A stretch of 64,000 bases of DNA from CAZNPH01 sp964574985 (GCA_964574985.1 CAZNPH010000002.1:1-64000), one strand, 5' to 3'. Positions 1-9,190 are shown, numbered from the stretch's first letter. Program-made: numbers and translations. Notes: generated by a model not told the origin, from the letters alone.

Positions 1-176
1 TGTTGATAACCCCAGGTTTTTCCTTATTTTTGGATACCAGCTAAACAGTTACAAATATTGATAATACTAATACTATAGATATTGAAAAGAATAATATTAA
101 TAATTCAGATATTAATGGTAATAGTATTATTCAAGGGAATTCACTGGAAATACTTCTAATAAATGAACAGTTCAAG

Positions 177-434
177 ATGATCTTTGAATACGAAGAATAT
201 GATAAATATGATATCTCCAAATTCAGTGATGCTTATATAGCACTCTTGGTGATTAACAAAGAATTGAAGAATGATTATCCAAGTGATCTTGATGCATATT
301 TTATGGCTTTCCTTCGAGTACTTGTAAAATTTAGTTTTGAAGCAGATACCCCTCCAAATAGACTAAAAGGTGAAGTGATTTCCCAACTTAAAAGGATTAA
401 TGAAGAAGATAAACTTCAATATATTATAAGGTAA
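177..434 (+). CDS. Hypothetical protein, start uncertain
   Basis: Unrecognised 85-residue acidic, Tyr-rich product, read from ATG 177. The same frame stays open back to 45, just after a TAA at 42-44, but holds no ATG before 177; that upstream part would encode an Asn/Ile-rich stretch. It may therefore be the tail of a longer or decayed gene, or a small protein starting at 177. It lies at the left edge of the R-M island, about 300 bases before hsdR, on the same strand and in the same AT-rich composition. No domain, signal peptide or membrane segment is seen. Confidence 0.4.
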   Translation: MIFEYEEYDKYDISKFSDAYIALLVINKELKNDYPSDLDAYFMAFLRVLVKFSFEADTPPNRLKGEVISQLKRINEEDKLQYIIR

Positions 435-550
435 AGATTGCAGATCATTGACAAAATATTTAACATACCAAATCTGCAAAGTACTTACATCAATAGTTAT
501 CCTTCAAAGTAACAATTCAATGTTACCATTTCATTGATAGCGTCACATAA

Positions 551-578
551 CATCCTCAAATGGGGAGTTTGAGGGATG
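551..578. repeat. Hairpin upstream of hsdR
   Basis: Imperfect inverted repeat: the arm at 551-560 (CATCCTCAAA) pairs with the arm at 568-578 (TTTGAGGGATG, one bulged G) around a G-rich loop. It sits in the 298-base gap 435-732 before hsdR. It has no U-tract, so a classical intrinsic terminator is unlikely. It could be an mRNA structure or an operator. Nothing else is clear in this gap except the C-rich tract next to it. Confidence 0.45.
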
Positions 579-585
579 CTTAGTT

Positions 586-606
586 CCGCCCCCGCCCACC
601 CCCGCC
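586..606 (+). other. C-rich tract upstream of hsdR
   Basis: A nearly pure C run interrupted by single G and A bases, in an otherwise AT-rich region about 130 bases before the hsdR start. The complementary strand is G-rich, with several runs of three or more G, so a quadruplex is conceivable. Homopolymer-like tracts upstream of restriction genes can be phase-variable by length change; that is inference only. Confidence 0.35.
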
Positions 607-732
607 AAATTGCATGCTTTATTGATTGTGTTTAATTCATATGGTATGAGATGCAACAAATTATTCGTCTCATTCAAAGAAGTTCTGAAAAGCATTTATT
701 ACTTTTAAATATTTATTGCCCAATCTATTATA

Positions 733-3129
733 ATGGACAAGAAATCTCTGTCGGAAAGGGATATATGTACCAAGTATATCACACCTGCCATACAACAGGC
801 AGGATGGGATATTCAAAAACAAGTCCTTGAAGAAGTATTTTTCACCGATGGTAGAATACATGTCCGTGGCAGAATGACCGCAAGAGCCAAGGGGAAACGT
901 GCTGATTACATTTTATATGATCATTCAAATGTCCCTGTAGCAATAATAGAGGCAAAGGACAACAATCATTCAATAAGGGCAGGTATTCAGCAAGCATTGG
1001 TTTATGCTGAAATTCTGGATATCCCTTCAGTTTTTTCGACCAATGGTGATGGTTTCTTATTTCATGATCGCACCGTAATTGAAGGCAAAATCGAACAGGA
1101 ATTATCCCTTGATGAATTTCCTGCACCTTCCACGCTATGGGAGAAATACAAGCAGTATAAAGGGATAGAATCCCCGGAACAGGAAAGGATAGCAAAGCAA
1201 CCATATTATTATGACGGTTCAGGAAGAAAGCCACGATACTACCAACAGATTGCCGTAAACAGAACAGTTGAAGCCATAGCAAAAGGTCAGAATCGTATTT
1301 TTATAGTGATGGCAACTGGCACAGGAAAAACCTATGCCGCATTTCAAATTGTATATCGATTATGGAAAGCAGGGGTTAAAAAACGAATCCTATTCCTTGC
1401 AGACCGCAATGCCCTGATTGATCAGGCAAGACGAAGTGATTTTAAGTACTTCAAGGACAAAATGACAGTGGTCAAGCACCGGGAGGTTGACAAATCCTAT
1501 GAAGTCTATTTATCATTATATCAGGGGATATCAGGCAAGGAAGAAGAGAGAAACATCTATAAACAGTTTAGCCGTGAATTCTTCGATCTGGTAGTGATTG
1601 ATGAGGCACATCGAGGGTCTGCCAGAGAAGACTCAGCATGGCATGAGATTCTAAAATATTTCAACCAAGCAACCCATATTGGTCTCACTGCTACCCCAAA
1701 AGAAACCGATACGGTTAGTAACATTGAATATTTTGGCGATCCAATATACACCTACTCACTCAAACAGGGGATTGACGATGGTTTTCTCGCTCCCTATAGA
1801 GTGATTCGAGTTGGAATGGATGTGGACCTTGAAGGTTGGAGACCAGAAAAGGACAAACTGGACAAGGATGGCAATCCAATAGAGGATCGAATATACAACG
1901 CCAAAGACTATGATCGTAATCTGGTAATAGATGAGAGAACTGAGGTAGTTTCGAAAAAGGTATCTGAGTTCTTAAAAGGTTACGATCGGTATGCAAAGAC
2001 AATAATATTCTGTGTAGACATAGACCATGCAGAGAGAATGCGATCAGCATTGGCAAATGAAAATGCTGATCTTTATTCCGGAAACCAGAAATACATAATG
2101 CAGATCACAGGGGATAATGATGAGGGCAAACGTGAATTGGACAATTTCACCAACCCCGAAGAAACATATCCTGTTATAACCACTACTTCCGAATTAATGA
2201 CAACTGGCATTGATGCAATTACATGTAAAGTGATTGTTCTTGATGCCAATATCGCTTCAATGACCAAATTCAAACAGATAATTGGCAGGGGTACGAGAAT
2301 CAGTGAGGACTTCGATAAAATGTACTTCACCATCATTGATTTCCGTAATGCCACGAATTTGTTTGCCGATCCAGAATTTGATGGTGATCCTATTCGTATA
2401 AAGTCAGTTTCGCCTGATGAGGATTTGGGGGGAGTAATTGATGAAGAAGAACCAGATGAAGGTGGTGAAATTATAGATATTTTCCCGCCAGATGAGGAAG
2501 ATGAGGGTTATTTACCACCAGATATAAGAACACCTGACGGTGAGCCTGAGGTTGTTTCTGAACCACATCCCAAAGTTTATGTAAATGGTGTTGATGTAAC
2601 TGTTTTGGTTACACGGGAACTTTATTTCAATAAGGAGGGGAAACCAATAACAATAAGCCTGAAAGATTACACCAAGGAGTTAATTACAGGGCGTTTCACG
2701 ACACTTCAGGACTTTCTGAATACATGGAACACCTCAGATAGGAAAACCGCTATAATCGAAGAATTAGAGGAATTGGGAGTAATGGTGAATGAGTTGCTGG
2801 ATGCGGTTGATAAAGAAGTTGACCTTTTTGACCTTATATGTCATGTGGCATATGATCAGCCACCATTAACCCGTAAAGAACGTGCGAATAATGTGAAGAA
2901 AAGAAACTACTTCACCAAATATGGGGATCAGGCAAAAGTGGTACTTGAGAAATTGCTCGAAAAATATGCAGATGAGGGAATTGAGAACCTTGAAAGTCTG
3001 GAGGTACTCCGATTGGAACCCATTAGTGAAATCGGATCACCAGTTGAGATAATAAAAATGTTTGGGGGGAGAGAGAAATACTTCGATGCTATACATGAAA
3101 TGGAAAACGAAATATATAATGCCGGATAA
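733..3129 (+). CDS. hsdR: Type I restriction enzyme R subunit (HsdR, EcoEI-like)
   Basis: ATP-dependent DNA translocase and nuclease of a type I restriction system, 798 residues. An N-terminal PD-(D/E)xK nuclease is visible as D58 and E73-A-K75. The SF2 motor follows: Walker A ATGTGKT at 194-200, DEAH at 290-293, TATP at 319-322 and the motif VI-like QIIGRGTR at 515-522. A very acidic, Pro-rich linker (about 570-615) precedes a C-terminal EcoEI-type region that would contact HsdM. Length and order fit the EcoEI family. It is first in the locus; hsdM and hsdS lie 1.5 kb downstream behind two inserted genes. All key motifs are intact, so it should be active. Confidence 0.95.
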   Translation: MDKKSLSERDICTKYITPAIQQAGWDIQKQVLEEVFFTDGRIHVRGRMTARAKGKRADYILYDHSNVPVAIIEAKDNNHSIRAGIQQALVYAEILDIPSVFSTNGDGFLFHDRTVIEGKIEQELSLDEFPAPSTLWEKYKQYKGIESPEQERIAKQPYYYDGSGRKPRYYQQIAVNRTVEAIAKGQNRIFIVMATGTGKTYAAFQIVYRLWKAGVKKRILFLADRNALIDQARRSDFKYFKDKMTVVKHREVDKSYEVYLSLYQGISGKEEERNIYKQFSREFFDLVVIDEAHRGSAREDSAWHEILKYFNQATHIGLTATPKETDTVSNIEYFGDPIYTYSLKQGIDDGFLAPYRVIRVGMDVDLEGWRPEKDKLDKDGNPIEDRIYNAKDYDRNLVIDERTEVVSKKVSEFLKGYDRYAKTIIFCVDIDHAERMRSALANENADLYSGNQKYIMQITGDNDEGKRELDNFTNPEETYPVITTTSELMTTGIDAITCKVIVLDANIASMTKFKQIIGRGTRISEDFDKMYFTIIDFRNATNLFADPEFDGDPIRIKSVSPDEDLGGVIDEEEPDEGGEIIDIFPPDEEDEGYLPPDIRTPDGEPEVVSEPHPKVYVNGVDVTVLVTRELYFNKEGKPITISLKDYTKELITGRFTTLQDFLNTWNTSDRKTAIIEELEELGVMVNELLDAVDKEVDLFDLICHVAYDQPPLTRKERANNVKKRNYFTKYGDQAKVVLEKLLEKYADEGIENLESLEVLRLEPISEIGSPVEIIKMFGGREKYFDAIHEMENEIYNAG

Positions 3130-3177
3130 TTGCACTAATAATTTTACACTCTACATACAAAAAATATGTGAATTGAC

Positions 3178-3726
3178 ATGGGTTTAATGATTCATTCGTT
3201 AGAAGAGATTCCAGAGAGTATTGATAGAGATTATTTCATCTATCTACTTGATTATGGTTGGCAAGAACCACTTAGCGACATAGTCATGGGAAACTTCTCA
3301 AAAATCTCAGATCAAGCCTCTAAAAGCAATTCCGTTTTTATTAAGGGGACTGTTGGGAGCCATGTAGATAATGAGGTGCTTTCTTGGCATCATATAAATG
3401 GAGAATCTGGTGAAGATGTCCTACCTGCCCTTCTAATAACTACTCAAAATCCTCATGCGTTTAGAAATGCACAATTTTCTGGAAAAGAAGATTATCCCCC
3501 GAAAATTGTTTTAATACCACTCATGGAGTGCTGTAGTTCTTCAACAGACGTGCTCAGGCTAATTAAGCGGATTTTTACGGACATAAATGAAAAAAAATCA
3601 ATTGAAAATTTTTCGATAGTTAAGGAAATGAAGAAAGGTATTGGACAAAATATTGTTGATGGAGTAATTCTTCAACCAAATTTCTTTGGAATTGGATTTG
3701 ATCTAAAGAAGTTTTTCCAGCATTAA
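3178..3726 (+). CDS. Uncharacterised protein inside type I R-M locus
   Basis: 182 residues, soluble, no signal peptide or membrane segment. I do not recognise the family. The N-terminal half is acidic. The centre has a hydrophobic strand followed by TTQNPHAF and a second strand ending in LIPLMECC, an alternating alpha/beta look, and the C-terminus is Lys-rich. It starts 48 bases after hsdR and ends 12 bases before the ATG of the RNase H-like gene, so it is probably cotranscribed with the R-M genes. ATG 3187 is an alternative start. Its position suggests an R-M accessory role, but no activity can be assigned. Confidence 0.7.
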   Translation: MGLMIHSLEEIPESIDRDYFIYLLDYGWQEPLSDIVMGNFSKISDQASKSNSVFIKGTVGSHVDNEVLSWHHINGESGEDVLPALLITTQNPHAFRNAQFSGKEDYPPKIVLIPLMECCSSSTDVLRLIKRIFTDINEKKSIENFSIVKEMKKGIGQNIVDGVILQPNFFGIGFDLKKFFQH

Positions 3727-3738
3727 TTGCATAATATT

Positions 3739-4587
3739 ATGCCTACAAACCCCAATGCCATATATGTTTATTGCGATGGATCAATGGATTATGATTCGAA
3801 GAGCACGGGCGGTGTGGGTTATGCTATTGTTTTTCCGGATTCAACAGGATTAGATGAAGTTAAAGATTCTTTAGGAAGATATCAGGGAGCGAATATTGTG
3901 AGATTGGAAATGGAAGGGATCATTCAAGGTCTAATAGCGGTGATTAATGCCTATGAACAATACGGAGATCGACTTAACAGTGTGAATGCAATAATTCTCA
4001 TCACAGACAGGTTTGATCTAAGTGATTGTGAAAATACAAATGTTTATAAGATTGATGCATGGAGAAAGAACAAGTGGCATAATTATGAAGGAGTGCCAAT
4101 AAAAAACCATGATCTGATAGACAAAATCGATAAAAAAAGAAAGAAGTTGAATTCATTGGCTCGTTGCAGGGTAGAAATTAAGTATAGGCGTAGAAAGTAT
4201 AACAAAACTGCGGACAAGTTGGCAAAGAAGGGAAAAAGGGAAGCCAATCTAATTGATTCAATTGCTGTAAAAGGGACTAAGGTTGGAAGAAGGTTTTTTG
4301 GTGGAAATGAGGTTCTATACAAGAACCTCATTGTAAAGGATTACATAAAGATTCATATTTATAAGAAAGACCCTGTACAGAATGAATGGTCAGTTTCTTC
4401 GGAAATCATTGAAGGTGAAAACAAAGGGAAGAAGTTAAAAATCTACGTGGATGATGTGGTTGCAATGAGATTGAATAGGCATCATTGTTATCGTGTTCGG
4501 ATAAAAGAAATATTAACATTTGGTATAAGGGTTTATAAAACAATAACAGAAATAAAGAACAAGAAAAAGTATAGTACACAATTATGA
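3739..4587 (+). CDS. RNase H-like protein inside type I R-M locus
   Basis: About 282 residues from ATG 3739; an in-frame TTG at 3727 would add four residues. The N-terminal ~155 residues look like an RNase HI fold, with candidate acidic catalytic residues in order: D of YCDGS, E of RLEMEG, D of LITDR and D of NKTADKLAKKG. The basic stretch before the last Asp also fits RNase H. The C-terminal ~120 residues are a Lys-rich domain I do not recognise. The gene overlaps the hsdM start by 4 bases (ATGA), so translation is probably coupled to the methyltransferase. RNase H domains are not a standard type I R-M component, and the substrate (RNA-DNA hybrid, other nucleic acid) is unknown. Confidence 0.75.
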   Translation: MPTNPNAIYVYCDGSMDYDSKSTGGVGYAIVFPDSTGLDEVKDSLGRYQGANIVRLEMEGIIQGLIAVINAYEQYGDRLNSVNAIILITDRFDLSDCENTNVYKIDAWRKNKWHNYEGVPIKNHDLIDKIDKKRKKLNSLARCRVEIKYRRRKYNKTADKLAKKGKREANLIDSIAVKGTKVGRRFFGGNEVLYKNLIVKDYIKIHIYKKDPVQNEWSVSSEIIEGENKGKKLKIYVDDVVAMRLNRHHCYRVRIKEILTFGIRVYKTITEIKNKKKYSTQL

Positions 4588-6017
4588 CAAACCTTTCAGG
4601 AGTATTGAATAGCATCCGCCAGATCATGTGGCAGGATACCGGATTGAATGGAGATGCTCAACGGATTGAACAATTGGGATGGATGCTGTTCCTGAAAATC
4701 TTTTCAGACAAGGATCAGGAATTAGAATTAATGGATGAAACCTATTCATCTCCTATCCCCAAAAAATATCGATGGATAAAGGAAAAAGGCAATTGGGCAG
4801 GAGATGACGAAGGAATGACTGGTGATGAACTCCTGACATTTGTGGATCAGAAACTGTTTCCTTCATTAAGGAATGTTGATGTAACGACAGGTAATGGAAG
4901 GTCACTGATTGTCCGGGAAGTCTTTGAAGGAAACCACAATTACATGAAGAGTGGAATCAATATCCGAAAGGTATTGAACAAATTAAATGAATTAGATTTC
5001 AATATTGCTAAGGAAAAGCATTCATTTGGGGAATTGTATGAAACGATTTTGAAAGACCTTCAGAGTGCAGGTAAATCTGGTGAATACTATACACCAAGGG
5101 CAATCACACAGTTTATTACGGATATTATTGATCCTAAGATTGGTGAAAAGATATTGGACCCATCTTGTGGTACGGGTGGATATCTAACTTCAACGATTGA
5201 ACACTTGAAGAAACAGGCAAGTAATGTTGAAGAAAGACAAAGCATTCAGGAAAATGTCATAGGTTGGGAGTATAAACCACTACCATATCTTCTTACTACG
5301 ACTAATTTGATTCTTCATGATATCGAGGTTCCCAAGATCAGGTTTAGGGACTCGCTGGATCAACCATTGACCAGTTACAGAGAGAGGGATCGAGTAGATG
5401 TGATTGAGGCAAATCCACCATTCGGGGGCATCGTGGCTAATAATAATGAAAACAACTTTCCCCTGAATTATAGAACTAAGGAAAGTGCTGACCTGTTTTT
5501 GGTCTTGATGATCCACCTATTAAAAAATGGTGGTAGAGCAGGTATAGTGCTCCCGGATGGGTCATTAACCGGAGAAGGGGTCAAACAAAGGGTGAGAGAA
5601 AGACTTCTAACGGAATGCAATCTACATACCATCATCAGACTACCAAATTCTGTTTTCCAACCTTATGCCACTGTTGCCACAAACCTTCTCTTTTTCGAAA
5701 AGGGCAAGCCCACCAAGCAAGTGTGGTATTACGAGCACAGATTGCCAGATGGTCAGAAGTCGTACAGCAAGACCAAACCCATACGTCTTGAAGAACTTGA
5801 CCCCATAAAAGAATGGTGGAACAATCGTCAAGAAAATGAAGTGTCATGGAAGGTCAATATCAAAACCATTATCGAGAGGGGTTACGATTTGGATATCAAA
5901 AATCCGAACAAAGAGGTAGAAGAGCAGGAGTACTCAAGTGCTGAATTGATTACCATGCTGGAAAAGAGTATGAAAAAAAGTGCTAACCTGCTAAACCAAT
6001 TGAAGGGAGAATTATAA
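4584..6017 (+). CDS. hsdM: Type I DNA methyltransferase M subunit (HsdM)
   Basis: N6-adenine methyltransferase subunit of the type I system, 477 residues. An N-terminal helical HsdM domain (1-150) is followed by the Rossmann catalytic domain with the SAM-binding motif DPSCGTGG at 192-199 and the catalytic NPPF at 277-280. The C-terminal helices (about 430-477) probably contact HsdS. Start ATG 4584 overlaps the stop of the RNase H-like gene, and its stop codon shares a base with the hsdS start. With hsdS it would form the M2S methylase that protects host sites, and with HsdR the restriction complex. Confidence 0.96.
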   Translation: MTNLSGVLNSIRQIMWQDTGLNGDAQRIEQLGWMLFLKIFSDKDQELELMDETYSSPIPKKYRWIKEKGNWAGDDEGMTGDELLTFVDQKLFPSLRNVDVTTGNGRSLIVREVFEGNHNYMKSGINIRKVLNKLNELDFNIAKEKHSFGELYETILKDLQSAGKSGEYYTPRAITQFITDIIDPKIGEKILDPSCGTGGYLTSTIEHLKKQASNVEERQSIQENVIGWEYKPLPYLLTTTNLILHDIEVPKIRFRDSLDQPLTSYRERDRVDVIEANPPFGGIVANNNENNFPLNYRTKESADLFLVLMIHLLKNGGRAGIVLPDGSLTGEGVKQRVRERLLTECNLHTIIRLPNSVFQPYATVATNLLFFEKGKPTKQVWYYEHRLPDGQKSYSKTKPIRLEELDPIKEWWNNRQENEVSWKVNIKTIIERGYDLDIKNPNKEVEEQEYSSAELITMLEKSMKKSANLLNQLKGEL

Positions 6018-7294
6018 TGGGGTGGGAGAAAGTGCCATTAGGTGATATTTTATCGGAGAGTAGAATTCCATGTAAAAATCCTGATCCTGACAGAAGAATA
6101 AGGGTTAAACTGCACATTGGAGGAGTTGAAAAAAGACCTTTGGAAAATGAGATGAAGGGAGCAACCAAACAATATATTAGACAGGCAGGGCAATTCATTT
6201 TTGGGAAACAAAATTTTCATAAGGGAGCGTTTGGTGTTATTCCAGCAGATTTAGATGGATTTGAAACAAGTGCTGATATTCCAAGTTTTGATGTTAGAGA
6301 AGATTGTTTGCCAGAATGGTTGTTCTATTATTTCAAATCTGGCAACAGATACCTCGAATTGGAAAAACTTGCAAGAGGTGTAGGATCACAGAGGATTCAC
6401 CCAAAACAAATTTATAATATCGAAATTCCCCTTCCCCCAAAGGAAATTCAGCATAGAATAATCGAAACCCTTATAAATACTGAAGGGCAATTTTACGATA
6501 TTAAGGATGAACAATCGCACCAACTTGTTCTCCTTAAAAAACTCCGCCAGCAGATACTTCAGGATGCTGTGCAGGGCAAATTAGTCCCACAAGACCCTAA
6601 TGATGAACCTGCCAGTGAGTTGCTGGAAAGAATAAAAGCGGAAAAAGAAAAATTGGTTCAGGAGAAGAAAATCAAGGAGGATAAACCAATGCCTGAAATT
6701 AAGGCGGAAGAGATTCCGTTTGAAATTCATGAGAATTGGGTGTGGTGCAGGTTGGGAGAAGTAATTGAACTGATTTCAGGACAAGATTTAAGACCGAATG
6801 AATATTCGGCTAATAATAGTGAAGGAGTTCCTTACATAACTGGAGCAAGCAATCTCCTTGAAGAATCAGTTATCATTAATAGATGGACTAAAACCCCTAA
6901 ATCATTTGCTGTTGAAGGAGATTTACTACTTACTTGTAAAGGTTCGGGAGTAGGTAAAATGGCATATTTATATGAAAAATCTGTACATATTGCCCGTCAA
7001 ATTATGGCAATTAGAAGTCGTTTTATTCCAGTAAAATATGTGAAAAGAGTTGTAGAAATGAATGTCACAAGTTTTAAATCAAAAGCAAAAAGTTTAATCC
7101 CCGGTATTGATAGAGAATTGGTTTTAAATACAATATTTTCATTACCGCCACTACCCGAACAACACCGCATCGTTACCAAAATAGAACAACTCATGACCCT
7201 CTGCGATGAACTGGAGCAAAGTATTCAGCAGAACCAGAAATATACACAGGAATTATTGCAGGTCGCTTTGAAAGAAGCACTTCAGCCTGATTAA
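6017..7294 (+). CDS. hsdS: Type I specificity subunit (HsdS)
   Basis: 425-residue DNA-recognition subunit. Two target recognition domains (about 1-150 and 236-385) are separated by a conserved helical spacer containing KLRQQILQDAVQGKLVPQ, with a matching C-terminal helix ending in KEALQPD. Each TRD should read one half of a bipartite site. Both TRDs end in the usual proline-rich motif before an E(I/Q)(Q)HRI segment. It is translationally coupled to hsdM (TAATG junction). The target sequence cannot be read from the protein. No second hsdS copy or inverted specificity cassette is present, so switching by inversion is not suggested here. Confidence 0.95.
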   Translation: MGWEKVPLGDILSESRIPCKNPDPDRRIRVKLHIGGVEKRPLENEMKGATKQYIRQAGQFIFGKQNFHKGAFGVIPADLDGFETSADIPSFDVREDCLPEWLFYYFKSGNRYLELEKLARGVGSQRIHPKQIYNIEIPLPPKEIQHRIIETLINTEGQFYDIKDEQSHQLVLLKKLRQQILQDAVQGKLVPQDPNDEPASELLERIKAEKEKLVQEKKIKEDKPMPEIKAEEIPFEIHENWVWCRLGEVIELISGQDLRPNEYSANNSEGVPYITGASNLLEESVIINRWTKTPKSFAVEGDLLLTCKGSGVGKMAYLYEKSVHIARQIMAIRSRFIPVKYVKRVVEMNVTSFKSKAKSLIPGIDRELVLNTIFSLPPLPEQHRIVTKIEQLMTLCDELEQSIQQNQKYTQELLQVALKEALQPD

Positions 7295-7317
7295 AGATAC
7301 TATTAAACCTCATATTT

Positions 7318-8829
7318 ATGAAGGCATTATTAGATACCAATATTGTAATTCATCGAGAGGCAAGTAAATCGATTAACAAGGATATTGGACAATTATTTTT
7401 TTGGCTCGATAAAACAAAATATGAAAAATTCTTGCACCCACTAACAGTAGAGGAAATTAATAGATATAGGGATAGTCAGGTGGTTTCTGTGATGAATATC
7501 AAACTGGACAGTTATAATATTCTTAAAACTGAAGCACTTTTTGATGAACCTGTAGCATCTTTGAGTGCTTCAATGGATGTTACACCAAATGATGTTACGG
7601 ACTCAAAACTACTTAATGAATTAATACATGACAGAGTTGATATTTTCATAACTGAGGATAAGAAAATTCATCAAAAGGCAAGCCTGTTAGATATTGGAGA
7701 TAGAGTTTATTACATAGAGTCATTCATAGAAAAATGCATATCTGAAAACCCGTCTTTAGTTGATTATAGTGTCTTATCAGTTAGACGCCAGTTCTTCGGA
7801 AAGGTTAGATTAGAAGATAATTTTTTCGATAGTTTTCGTGAAGACTATGCTGGTTTTAATAAATGGTTTAATGGCAAATCAAATGAACCTTGCTACACTT
7901 GTTATTATGGCGATGAAATTGGCGCATTCTTGTACATAAAGAAAGAAAACGAGACAGAAAACTATTCAAATATTGTTCCTGTCCTTAGACCCAGAAAAAG
8001 GATGAAGATTGGTACTTTGAAGGTTTCACTAAACGGTTTCAAGATTGGGGAAAGGTTATTAAAAGTTGCGTTTGATAACGCAATGAGACAAAGAGTGGAT
8101 GAAATCTATGTTACCATCTTCGAGAAAAGACCTGAACAATTAAGACTAATATCCTTGCTGGAAAGTTTTGGCTTTGAGTATTATGGAATAAAAAATACTG
8201 CATCTGGTGAGGAGAATGTATATGTCAGGTCTCTCGCTCCACGATTTGACGGGAACAATCCAAGAAGTACATATCCTTTCTTTTCCAGTAAAAACAATAT
8301 TTGGTTTGTTTCAATTTATCCTGAATATCATACAGAACTTTTCCCAGATTCTATTTTGAGAACTGAATCACCAAATGAGTTTGTTGATAATGAACCACAC
8401 AGGAATGCTATCGGTAAAGTATATGTTTCGCATTCTTATGAGCGAAGCATACAAAAAGGAGATACTATTGTTTTTTATAGAACTGGTGGTTTACATAAAG
8501 GAGTTATGACAACTATTGGTGTTGTAGAATCAATTGTAAATCCCATCACGTCCCTTAACCATCTTATTACTTTATGTAAGAACAAATCTGTACTCACCAG
8601 AGAACAAATTGAAAAATTCTGGGTTAGGCATGGTGAGTATAAACCATTTGTAATTAATTTCTTATATGCATATTCCTTGCCTAAAAGACCAAACTTGGCA
8701 AAACTGATAGAATTAGGTATAATTGCTGGTGTTGATAAAATGCCACGTGGTTTCGCCAAAATCAGTGAAGATGATTTATATAAAATCCTAAAAGTTTCAC
8801 AAAGCAATGAAAGTATTATTATCAATTAA
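7318..8829 (+). CDS. PIN-GNAT-PUA/EVE-like fusion protein
   Basis: 503-residue multidomain protein. Residues 1-140 look like a PIN-type RNase, with the expected acidic set D6 (LLDTN), E45, D95 and D114. Residues about 210-300 resemble a GNAT acetyltransferase (G-KIGERLL helix, then IYVTIF and a terminal FGF). The C-terminal ~200 residues have an EVE/ASCH (PUA-like) look, including WFVSIYP and KGDTIVFYRTGG. It begins 23 bases after hsdS and overlaps the next ASCH gene by 23 bases, so it belongs to the R-M transcription unit. PIN nucleases and GNAT enzymes are both known as RNA- or tRNA-directed toxins, and PUA-like folds bind modified nucleotides. A role as an abortive-infection effector is inference. 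The PIN call is the most secure of the three domains. Confidence 0.75.
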   Translation: MKALLDTNIVIHREASKSINKDIGQLFFWLDKTKYEKFLHPLTVEEINRYRDSQVVSVMNIKLDSYNILKTEALFDEPVASLSASMDVTPNDVTDSKLLNELIHDRVDIFITEDKKIHQKASLLDIGDRVYYIESFIEKCISENPSLVDYSVLSVRRQFFGKVRLEDNFFDSFREDYAGFNKWFNGKSNEPCYTCYYGDEIGAFLYIKKENETENYSNIVPVLRPRKRMKIGTLKVSLNGFKIGERLLKVAFDNAMRQRVDEIYVTIFEKRPEQLRLISLLESFGFEYYGIKNTASGEENVYVRSLAPRFDGNNPRSTYPFFSSKNNIWFVSIYPEYHTELFPDSILRTESPNEFVDNEPHRNAIGKVYVSHSYERSIQKGDTIVFYRTGGLHKGVMTTIGVVESIVNPITSLNHLITLCKNKSVLTREQIEKFWVRHGEYKPFVINFLYAYSLPKRPNLAKLIELGIIAGVDKMPRGFAKISEDDLYKILKVSQSNESIIIN

Positions 8830-9181
8830 ACCAGAATTCGCAAAGAAGATTTTTGATGGGTCTAAAAGATTCGAATTTAGGAAATCAATATTTAAAAATA
8901 AAAATGTCAATAAAATAATAGTTTATGCTTCTGCACCTGTTCAGAAAGTTATCGGAGAATTCGATATTGAAGAGATTATAGAAGAGAACCCCTCAACACT
9001 TTGGCTCAAAACACAAGAGTATTCTGGAATATCAAAAGAATTCTTTGACCAGTATTTCAATGTTAGAGATAAAGGATATGCTATAAAAATAAGTAACATC
9101 CGAAAATATGATTCACCATTAACCCTGCAAGACGATTTCGGTATCAATTTCCCGCCACAGTCATATATCTATTTGCAGTAA
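8807..9181 (+). CDS. ASCH-domain protein
   Basis: 124-residue protein that is essentially one ASCH (PUA-like) domain: it opens with LLSIKPEFAKKIFDGSKRFE and a following RK, the typical ASCH start, and includes the strand-rich VIGEFDIEEI segment. ASCH domains bind RNA or modified nucleotides, and some are nucleases or amidohydrolases. Start ATG 8807 lies inside the preceding PIN-GNAT gene (23-base overlap), implying coupled translation. It is the last gene of the R-M cluster. It could sense modified bases or act as a partner of the fusion protein. Confidence 0.85.
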   Translation: MKVLLSIKPEFAKKIFDGSKRFEFRKSIFKNKNVNKIIVYASAPVQKVIGEFDIEEIIEENPSTLWLKTQEYSGISKEFFDQYFNVRDKGYAIKISNIRKYDSPLTLQDDFGINFPPQSYIYLQ

Positions 9182-9190
9182 TAGATTTAG

